A stretch of DNA of 5,696 bases from Burkholderiaceae bacterium (GTDB lineage Bacteria > Pseudomonadota > Gammaproteobacteria > Burkholderiales > Burkholderiaceae), in assembly GCA_947470165.1 (NCBI GenBank), contig CANISN010000119.1, forward strand, positions 1 to 5,696, read 5' to 3'. A program made the translations under genes and the position numbers. The notes beneath the pieces are model-generated. The model saw only the letters and a program-made list of their open reading frames with translations. It did not search any database and was not told the origin of the DNA. Each line of letters opens with the position of its first letter. Position 1 is the stretch's first letter. Positions 1 through 4,772 of this stretch are shown in pieces.

Positions 1-27
1 GCTCGAGGCTCATGAAGTACATTTCCA

Positions 28-33
28 TATAAA
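28..33 (+). promoter_or_regulatory. Candidate -10 element for hpf
   Basis: TATAAA matches the sigma-70 -10 consensus at five of six positions. It would start transcription near base 40 and give a leader of about 75 nt carrying the hpf ribosome binding site. No good -35 hexamer is seen at the usual spacing (around bases 5-10), and the region is AT-rich, so a chance match is quite possible. hpf may instead be read from a promoter upstream of the window. Confidence 0.25.
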
Positions 34-103
34 TAAGTACAACATTACAAGGGACTGCTGCGTACCCCTAGTAATCATTTACGTATGCATTTTTGCTAAG
101 AAT

Positions 104-108
104 AGGAG
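104..108 (+). promoter_or_regulatory. Ribosome binding site of hpf
   Basis: AGGAG followed by a 6-nt spacer leads into the ATG at 115. It is the clearest Shine-Dalgarno sequence in the window and fixes the hpf start. It is also a useful contrast with ptsN, mutM and the TPR gene, which have no such element. Confidence 0.85.
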
Positions 109-114
109 CTGCTG

Positions 115-438
115 ATGAATTTAAAAATTAATAGCCGTCATGTCGAAGTTACCCCGGCCATGCGCACCCATCTTGAAACTGGGTTAGCCAAAATTCGTAA
201 ACACTTTGACCACGTCTTAGATGCCTCCGCCTTTTTAATTGTTGATAACGCAAAAGAAAAAAATCTTCGTCAAGCAGCTGAGATCACCATACATCTCAAA
301 GGTAAGGAGCTTTTTGCTGAGGCTCATAATGCCGATCTCTACCATGCCATGGATGCGGTGGTGGATAAACTTGAGCGTCAAGTTATAAAACATAAAGAAA
401 AGATCCAAGACCATCATCACGAAAAGCATTTTGAGTAA
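115..438 (+). CDS. hpf: Ribosome hibernation promoting factor, short form (HPF/RaiA family)
   Basis: HPF binds in the mRNA/tRNA channel of the 30S subunit in slow or non-growing cells and promotes inactive 100S ribosome dimers (family knowledge). The 107-residue product is a short HPF: one beta-alpha-beta-beta-beta-alpha domain and no long C-terminal dimerisation domain. It aligns along its whole length with E. coli HPF (95 residues): an N-terminal strand with NSRHVEVTPAMR, the LIVDN region, and a final helix with the family pattern DLYHAMDAVVDKLERQVIKH at about residues 75-94. The tail is rich in Lys and His, with HHHEKH at 100-105. The ATG is set by AGGAG six bases upstream. It is the first gene of the hpf-ptsN-hprK-rapZ cluster; 33 nt separate it from ptsN. 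The order matches the rpoN-hpf-ptsN locus of other proteobacteria, but rpoN itself is not visible. Confidence 0.95.
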   Translation: MNLKINSRHVEVTPAMRTHLETGLAKIRKHFDHVLDASAFLIVDNAKEKNLRQAAEITIHLKGKELFAEAHNADLYHAMDAVVDKLERQVIKHKEKIQDHHHEKHFE

Positions 439-457
439 TCCTTGGCGTCAGGACACC

Positions 458-463
458 TATAAT
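458..463 (+). promoter_or_regulatory. Consensus -10 hexamer just before ptsN
   Basis: A perfect TATAAT lies in the 33-nt gap between hpf and ptsN and ends 8 nt before the ptsN ATG. If used, transcription would start about 1-2 nt before, or at, the ATG, giving a nearly leaderless ptsN mRNA. The 17-nt-spaced position (435-440, GTAATC) does not look like a -35; TTGAGT at 431-436 is better but lies 21 nt away. The call rests on the hexamer alone. Confidence 0.35.
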
Positions 464-471
464 CAATTGAT

Positions 472-930
472 ATGAATGCCCTGACTGATCTTTTCACCCT
501 AGACCGCATTGCCTTAAATAACCCCTCCAAAAATCGGGCTGAGGCATTTGCGGCAGTAGGGGAGCTATTTTCAAAGGAGGCAGGCCTTGAGTCTGATGCT
601 GTTATTGGCTTCTTAAATGCTCGCGAAGACTTAGGTTCTACTGCTCTAGGCGCCGGTGTTGCCATTCCACATGGTCGCGTAAAAGGTCTTAAGCACCCTA
701 TTGCTGCCTTTTTGAAATTAAAAGTACCAATTGAATTTGCAGCGCCAGATGGCGAGGATGTCTCTGTTCTGATTTTTTTACTTGTTCCTGAAAAGGCGAC
801 TCAACAGCATTTAGAGATTTTGTCGTCGATCGCTCAACTCCTATCCGATCAAGATGTCCGCAAGTCACTTGCATCGGAAAATAGTCCAGAGAAGGTGTAT
901 CGGCTTTTACAAACGTGGAGCTCCGTTTGA
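472..930 (+). CDS. ptsN: PTS IIA-like nitrogen-regulatory protein EIIA-Ntr (PtsN)
   Basis: EIIA-Ntr is the last phosphate acceptor of the nitrogen phosphotransferase relay (EI-Ntr to NPr/HPr to EIIA-Ntr). It acts in the cytoplasm as a regulator, for example of potassium transport and carbon/nitrogen balance, and not in sugar uptake. The 152-residue product is one PTS EIIA type-2 domain close to the usual length (E. coli 163). The motif [10 protein letters not shown] at 60-69 contains the expected phosphorylated His67 (His73 in E. coli). LFLLVPE-type residues near 103-107 and the [12 protein letters not shown] helix at about 113-124 are typical of the family. The ATG at 472 has no Shine-Dalgarno sequence at a workable distance: the nearest AGGA is 18 nt away. 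A consensus -10 lies just upstream. The stop codon overlaps the start of hprK. Confidence 0.95.
   Translation: MNALTDLFTLDRIALNNPSKNRAEAFAAVGELFSKEAGLESDAVIGFLNAREDLGSTALGAGVAIPHGRVKGLKHPIAAFLKLKVPIEFAAPDGEDVSVLIFLLVPEKATQQHLEILSSIAQLLSDQDVRKSLASENSPEKVYRLLQTWSSV
917..920 (+). promoter_or_regulatory. Ribosome binding site that decides the hprK start (TTG 927)
   Basis: GGAG inside the end of ptsN lies six bases before a TTG at 927, the same spacing as at hpf. An in-frame GTG at 915 has no ribosome binding site upstream. The TTG therefore looks like the real hprK start. It overlaps the ptsN stop as TTGA, the classic layout for coupled translation. Confidence 0.65.
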
Positions 931-1916
931 CAACCCAGCCCTTACTCCTAGAGGGAGTGAACGTCCAACAGATCTTTGATGACAATGTCTCTGACTTAAA
1001 GCTCTCTTGGATTGGTGGCCTTGAAGGTGCAGATCGCACTTTTCCTCCGGAAGCTGTTAAAGCGGCCGCAGCTAGCTCTGACTTAGTGGGTCACTTAAAT
1101 CTGATTCATCCAAGCCGAATTCAAATTTTTGGGGAACAGGAGGTTGACTATCACGCTGAACTCGAGCCGAAGCAAAGACAAGAGCAAATCTCCAGTTTGA
1201 TTTCAAAGACACCGCCTTGTGTGATTGTGGCGGACGGAAAAGCAGCGGATCCCGATCTGCAACTCTTTTGCCAACGATCATCAACACCCCTATTTACAAC
1301 CACCATTTCTGCCGCTGAGGTGATTGATCATTTACGTACCTACCTTACCAAAATTGGCGCCCCTCAAATCACCATGCATGGCGTGTTTATGGATATTTTG
1401 GGCTTAGGCGTCTTAATCACGGGTGAGTCAGGCCTAGGTAAAAGCGAATTAGGATTGGAACTGATTTCTCGTGGTCACGGCCTAGTGGCTGACGATGCCG
1501 TAGATTTTGCTCGCCTTGGACCTGACTATATTGAAGGTCGCTGTCCTGTAATCTTGCGTAACCTATTAGAGGTTCGCGGGCTGGGCTTGTTAGATATCCG
1601 TACTATCTTTGGTGAAACTGCTGTACGTCGTAAACTGAAGTTGCGTTTAATCGTCCAACTAGTTCGTCGTAATGATGGTGAATTTGAGCGCTTACCTTTG
1701 GAAACTCAGCATATTGATGTTTTGGGTATCCCAATTAGAACCGTAAAAATTCAAGTAGCAGCTGGTCGTAACTTAGCGGTTCTAGTAGAGGCCGCGGTAC
1801 GCAATACTATTTTGCAATTACGTGGCATAGATACCTTAAAAGAATTTATTGAACGTCAGCGCTTACAAATGAATGTCGAGGCTCAGCCCATCAAGTCGCA
1901 GGGTCGACTGATTTAA
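927..1916 (+). CDS. hprK: HPr kinase/phosphorylase (HprK)
   Basis: HprK phosphorylates a serine of HPr with ATP or pyrophosphate and removes the phosphate again, tying the phosphotransferase relay to metabolic state. From TTG 927 the product has 329 residues, the usual family size (about 310-330). An N-terminal DRTGG-like domain spans about residues 1-130. The kinase domain follows: His151 in [12 protein letters not shown], the P-loop GESGLGKS at 166-173, the acidic pair in LVADDAVDF, and the signature [17 protein letters not shown] near 216-232. A C-terminal helix ([12 protein letters not shown]) closes the fold. An in-frame GTG at 915 would add four residues but lacks a ribosome binding site. 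The gene overlaps ptsN by 4 nt, and rapZ starts 1 nt after its stop, so ptsN, hprK and rapZ are almost surely co-translated. Its substrate gene, ptsH, is not in the window; in betaproteobacteria it is usually elsewhere with ptsI. Confidence 0.95.
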   Translation: MTTQPLLLEGVNVQQIFDDNVSDLKLSWIGGLEGADRTFPPEAVKAAAASSDLVGHLNLIHPSRIQIFGEQEVDYHAELEPKQRQEQISSLISKTPPCVIVADGKAADPDLQLFCQRSSTPLFTTTISAAEVIDHLRTYLTKIGAPQITMHGVFMDILGLGVLITGESGLGKSELGLELISRGHGLVADDAVDFARLGPDYIEGRCPVILRNLLEVRGLGLLDIRTIFGETAVRRKLKLRLIVQLVRRNDGEFERLPLETQHIDVLGIPIRTVKIQVAAGRNLAVLVEAAVRNTILQLRGIDTLKEFIERQRLQMNVEAQPIKSQGRLI

Positions 1917-1917
1917 T

Positions 1918-2808
1918 ATGCAAATCAATCTGATTACCGGTATCTCGGGCTCAGGTAAATCGGTTGCACTGAGAGCGTTTGAGGATGCGGGCTACGACTG
2001 CGTAGACAATCTTCCAGTGACCCTGCTAGAAAACCTGATCACGACACTAGAAGGCGAAAAGAGTGAGCGTGTGGCAGTCGCAATTGATGCACGCCGCGGA
2101 CAATCGATTGCGGAGCTACCCAGGATTTTAGAAAATCTTCGACGCCACCATCAGGTTCGCATCGTTTTTCTTAATGCGGATACCAACACGCTGGTGCAGC
2201 GCTTCTCTGAAACTCGCAGGCGTCACCCGCTCTCCGGAAAAACCCAACAGACTCAGGCTGCAACACTCATCGAGGCAATTGATAAAGAGCGTAGCCTGTT
2301 AGAACCTTTGCGCACGCAAGCCCATAGCATTGATACCAGCAGTCTTCCTGCCCATGCATTACGCTCTTGGATTCAGGATCTTCTAAAAGATAAGCCCCAA
2401 GGACTGAGTGTGATTTTTGAGTCTTTTGGGTTTAAAAAAGGCTTACCAAGCGAAGCAGACCTAGTATTTGATGTGCGTTGCCTTCCTAATCCTCACTATG
2501 ACAAAGTCTTGCGCCCACTATCCGGAAAGGATCAGTCAGTTAGAGAGTTTTTGGAGAAAATTCCTGAGGTAATTAGCATGGAAAACGACATCATTCAGTT
2601 TGTTGAAAAATGGTTGCCCCACTATATTGCGGATGGTCGTAGCTACCTCACAATTGCTATCGGTTGTACTGGTGGACAACATCGCTCAGTCTATCTTGTG
2701 AGTCGAATCATTGCCCATTTTCTATCGCAAAAAGATTTAGCTGAGCTCCAGATCAATTTTTTAAGTCGGCACCGCGAACTAGACTCAATCCCTGCAAAAG
2801 TAATTTAA
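1918..2808 (+). CDS. rapZ: RNase adapter protein RapZ (YvcJ/RapZ-family nucleotide-binding protein)
   Basis: In E. coli RapZ binds the small RNA GlmZ and presents it to RNase E, controlling glucosamine-6-phosphate synthase; in other phyla the family role is less clear. The 296-residue product (284 in E. coli) begins with the P-loop GISGSGKS at 8-15, followed by VALRAFEDAGYDCVDNLPV at 16-34. The C-terminal ligand/RNA-binding domain is complete: FESFGFKKGLP, VFDVRCLPNPH, GCTGGQHRS at 249-257 and SRHREL at 283-288. The basic tail seen in E. coli (KRK near the end) is absent; the tail here is DSIPAKVI. The ATG starts 1 nt after the hprK stop. The only G-rich stretch (AGGG at 1900-1903) is 14 nt away, so translation probably depends on coupling to hprK. 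The last 56 nt overlap the 3' end of mutY on the opposite strand. Confidence 0.95.
   Translation: MQINLITGISGSGKSVALRAFEDAGYDCVDNLPVTLLENLITTLEGEKSERVAVAIDARRGQSIAELPRILENLRRHHQVRIVFLNADTNTLVQRFSETRRRHPLSGKTQQTQAATLIEAIDKERSLLEPLRTQAHSIDTSSLPAHALRSWIQDLLKDKPQGLSVIFESFGFKKGLPSEADLVFDVRCLPNPHYDKVLRPLSGKDQSVREFLEKIPEVISMENDIIQFVEKWLPHYIADGRSYLTIAIGCTGGQHRSVYLVSRIIAHFLSQKDLAELQINFLSRHRELDSIPAKVI
2753..2808. other. Convergent 3' overlap of rapZ and mutY
   Basis: The last 56 nt of rapZ (plus strand, stop 2806-2808) and of mutY (minus strand, stop 2755-2753) are the same DNA. It encodes the conserved SRHREL block and tail of RapZ on one strand and the non-conserved end of MutY (LLLQGLSLVRGADLKN) on the other. 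There is no room for a terminator between the genes, and I see no strong hairpin plus T-run nearby on either strand, so transcripts from both sides probably run into the opposite gene. Confidence 0.85.
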
Positions 2809-3916
2809 TCGGCTGAGGTAAACCGTACTTTCCTAGTTGATGAAGAGAAACCCACTGCACGTCTCTGCCAGAAAATTTTACAGCCTCACTTAAAGTCACA
2901 TGCCAGATTTGTATCCATAAGCGTCGATGAGTGAAGACATGCTTAATCATCAATCCTCGCTCAGTTGATTTACAACTCTTCAAGGTAAGGGAAGTCTTTT
3001 CTTCTGGCAATGTCAACTTAAATAACTCCTTGGTGCTCAGATTTACCTCATCTTTTTTTGAATGACTTGCTGAATTTTTTTCTTTTACTCGCCACGTAGA
3101 CTCAGGTAAAGACCAGAGTCCACCCCAAATTGCTTTCTCTGGACGCCTTTGCAGTAATACTGAATCGCTATGTCGCAACAACAGCATATCGCAATTAAAT
3201 TCTGGAGATTTGGCTTTAGCGATCTTATGAGGCAATAACAGTACTTGATCACTTAAATTGGCTTGACAATCTTTTGCAAAAGGACATTTCTTTGTGCCGC
3301 TGATACATACTGGCTTGCGAGAGATACACCAAGTTGCCCCAAAATCCATTAAGGCTTGGGTGTATACCGGCATATCTACGGTATTTTTAGGAAGCAATTT
3401 TTGGGCTAGCAGCCATAACTTATCGTTAACTGCTTTTTCCTGAACAGCGCCCTCTATACCAAACAGACGCGCCAAAATTCTTTTTACATTGGCATCTAAG
3501 ATCGGCGCACGCTCATGAAATGCAAAGGCTGCAATTGCACCAGCGGTAGATCTACCAATCCCCTTTAGCTGTTCAAGTAAGGCGGGGTCGCTCGGAAACT
3601 TTCCCCCAAACAGTTCCATTACTTGCTTGGCGCAGGCATGCAAATTACGGGCACGCGAGTAATAACCAAGTCCGGCCCATTCAGCCAACACATCATCTAG
3701 TGGTGCGGCAGCCAACTTCTTTACAGTTGGAAAGCGCTTCATAAAACGTGGATAACGCTCTAGGACGGTAGCAACCTGAGTTTGCTGCAACATAATTTCC
3801 GAGACCCATACCGCGTAGGGATCCCGAATATTCTGCCATGGCAAACCTTGGCGCCCATCCAAGCCATGCCAAGCAATGAGTTTTTTAGCGAAGTATTTAG
3901 TTAGCGCTTCTGACAT
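2753..3916 (-). CDS. mutY: A/G-specific adenine DNA glycosylase (MutY)
   Basis: MutY removes adenine mispaired with 8-oxoguanine, preventing G:C to T:A mutations. I chose the ATG at 3916 (387 residues) over an in-frame ATG at 3976: the short form puts LPWQ about 25 residues from the start, as in E. coli, and the extra 20 residues have no family match and would lie inside mutM. Order: catalytic Glu40 in WVSEIMLQQTQV, helix-hairpin-helix LKGIGRSTAGAI at 117-128, catalytic Asp141 in ILDANVKR, four iron-sulfur cysteines (197, 204, 211, 217), then a NUDIX-like 8-oxoG recognition domain with WGGLWSLPE and HVFTHRR, the counterpart of the E. coli FSH loop. Oddities: cysteine spacing is 6-6-5 rather than 6-2-5, and a Lys/Ser/Glu-rich insert of roughly 25 residues precedes the FTH motif. 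It overlaps mutM by 16 nt, so coupled translation is likely; no clear ribosome binding site is seen. Confidence 0.95.
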   Translation of the reverse strand: MSEALTKYFAKKLIAWHGLDGRQGLPWQNIRDPYAVWVSEIMLQQTQVATVLERYPRFMKRFPTVKKLAAAPLDDVLAEWAGLGYYSRARNLHACAKQVMELFGGKFPSDPALLEQLKGIGRSTAGAIAAFAFHERAPILDANVKRILARLFGIEGAVQEKAVNDKLWLLAQKLLPKNTVDMPVYTQALMDFGATWCISRKPVCISGTKKCPFAKDCQANLSDQVLLLPHKIAKAKSPEFNCDMLLLRHSDSVLLQRRPEKAIWGGLWSLPESTWRVKEKNSASHSKKDEVNLSTKELFKLTLPEEKTSLTLKSCKSTERGLMIKHVFTHRRLWIQIWHVTLSEAVKFSGRDVQWVSLHQLGKYGLPQPIKLLLQGLSLVRGADLKN

Positions 3917-4737
3917 TGAGGGCAAAAATAGGTGGAGCGCTGACCTTGCACTATTTGCCGAACTGGCGTCTTGCATACCTTACACGGCTGATTTTTTCGG
4001 TCATAGACTTTGGTTTGCACCATAAAATGGCCAGGATCACCTTCGCTATTGACGAAGTCTTTTAATGAACTACCGCCAGCAGCGATTGCTTTTTTTAAGA
4101 TTAGTCGGACTGCATCAGCTAATCGAGAGCATTGTGGACGCGTTAATTTACCCGCCGCTTTTGCCGGATGAATGCCAGCCTCAAATAAACTTTCTGAGCA
4201 ATAGATGTTGCCAACACCAACTACTGCTTGCCCTGCCAAAAGAAATTGTTTCACTGCGACACTGCGTTTGCGAGAATGTTGGTATAACACTTCTGCACCA
4301 AGCTCACCTGAAAACTCAGGGGAGAAAGGCTCAACTCCAAGTTTTTGTAAAAGGGTGTTTTTCTCAATCGGCCCCGCAGATTTTGGATGCCATAAAACAG
4401 CACCAAACTTACGGGGATCATGCAATCGTAGGCTTAACTTATCAAACTCAAATGTCACTCGATCATGCGTCTTAAGCGGATCACTGCTAGGTAGTACGCG
4501 CAATGTTCCAGTCATGCCCAAATGCAGTAATAAATAACCAACATCAAATTGCATTAAGAGATATTTTCCCCGGCGCGCTATTCCTAAGACTTTCTGGCCA
4601 GAAAGCAATTTGTTCAAATTACTAGGTACCGGCCAACGTAAACGACCGTCAACAATTTTGACCGCACTCAGCCTACGCCCCTCTAAGTGGGGCTGAATAC
4701 CCAAGCGGGTAACTTCGACTTCGGGGAGTTCTGGCAT
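3901..4737 (-). CDS. mutM: Formamidopyrimidine-DNA glycosylase (MutM/Fpg)
   Basis: MutM excises 8-oxoguanine and ring-opened purines and nicks the DNA through its AP-lyase activity. The 278-residue product (E. coli 269) starts MPELPEVEV, which carries the catalytic Pro2 (N-terminal amine after Met removal), Glu3 and Glu6. Lys58 in RRGKYL, Met75 in LHLGMTG, and Arg109 and Phe111 in HDPRKFG match the residues that contact the damaged strand or fill the gap. GVGNIYCSESLF at about 174-185 belongs to the helix-two-turn-helix element. The C-terminal zinc finger is intact: C-X2-C-X16-C-X2-C, ending CPQCQKR. All key residues are present, so an active enzyme is expected. The ATG is unambiguous because Pro2 is catalytic. 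No Shine-Dalgarno sequence precedes it; a TACAAT hexamer does. mutY follows with a 16-nt overlap, making a two-gene repair operon. Confidence 0.97.
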   Translation of the reverse strand: MPELPEVEVTRLGIQPHLEGRRLSAVKIVDGRLRWPVPSNLNKLLSGQKVLGIARRGKYLLMQFDVGYLLLHLGMTGTLRVLPSSDPLKTHDRVTFEFDKLSLRLHDPRKFGAVLWHPKSAGPIEKNTLLQKLGVEPFSPEFSGELGAEVLYQHSRKRSVAVKQFLLAGQAVVGVGNIYCSESLFEAGIHPAKAAGKLTRPQCSRLADAVRLILKKAIAAGGSSLKDFVNSEGDPGHFMVQTKVYDRKNQPCKVCKTPVRQIVQGQRSTYFCPQCQKR

Positions 4738-4743
4738 TAATGG

Positions 4744-4749
4744 ATTGTA
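4744..4749 (-). promoter_or_regulatory. Candidate -10 element for mutM-mutY
   Basis: On the minus strand TACAAT matches the -10 consensus at five of six positions and ends 6 nt before the mutM ATG. Initiation at the normal distance would begin at or next to the A of the ATG. The position expected for the -35 (4772-4767, AAGCAC) does not resemble TTGACA. Because the gap to the divergent TPR gene is only 35 nt, a mutM promoter must lie here or inside the TPR gene. Confidence 0.4.
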
Positions 4750-4760
4750 GATTCGCAGAT

Positions 4761-4766
4761 TAGAAT
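4761..4766 (+). promoter_or_regulatory. Candidate -10 element for the TPR gene
   Basis: TAGAAT matches the -10 consensus at five of six positions and ends 6 nt before the ATG at 4773, so the transcript would begin at or beside the start codon. No convincing -35 is seen 17 nt upstream (4738-4743, TAATGG). It faces away from the mutM candidate -10, with 11 bp between the two hexamers. Confidence 0.4.
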
Positions 4767-4772
4767 GTGCTT

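Larger units (their letters stand above)
1..114 (+). other. Non-coding leader upstream of hpf
   Basis: No convincing gene lies here. One frame stays open from base 2 to 112, but its translation is Cys-, Ile- and Val-rich without any recognisable motif, and it does not resemble the C-terminus of sigma-54 (RpoN), whose gene usually precedes hpf. I therefore read the stretch as intergenic. It holds a candidate -10 hexamer at 28-33, two copies of AAGTACA at 15-21 and 35-41, and the hpf ribosome binding site at 104-108. If rpoN is the upstream neighbour, it ends before the window starts. Confidence 0.6.

Noticed and set aside
84..97. Sigma-54 promoter before hpf (TTGCT at 93-97)
   Set aside because: No GG dinucleotide at the required -24 position, so the -24/-12 pattern is absent.
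2..112. Open frame before hpf as the end of rpoN or another gene
   Set aside because: The translation does not resemble the conserved RpoN C-terminus, and composition looks non-coding. An open frame of 36 codons at a window edge is easily chance.
439..453. Inverted repeat TCCT/AGGA after the hpf stop as a terminator
   Set aside because: Only four base pairs with a 7-nt loop and no T-run; too weak to terminate.
235..1287. Minus-strand open frames opposite hpf, ptsN and hprK
   Set aside because: All are shadows of clearly identified plus-strand genes; no motifs and no starts with ribosome binding sites.
3025..3060. T-run after a possible hairpin as a terminator for rapZ transcripts
   Set aside because: The upstream stem is about three base pairs (GGT/ACC). 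The T-run is explained by Lys codons of mutY on the other strand.
3917..3976. N-terminal 20-residue extension of MutY from an ATG at 3976
   Set aside because: The extra residues have no counterpart in MutY proteins, lie wholly inside mutM, and the only purine-rich stretch (AAGG) is almost touching the ATG. The ATG at 3916 gives a normal distance to the LPWQ motif.
4065..4537. Plus-strand open frames antisense to mutM
   Set aside because: They lie within a well-supported mutM, overlap each other in different frames, and their translations show no domain or ribosome binding site.
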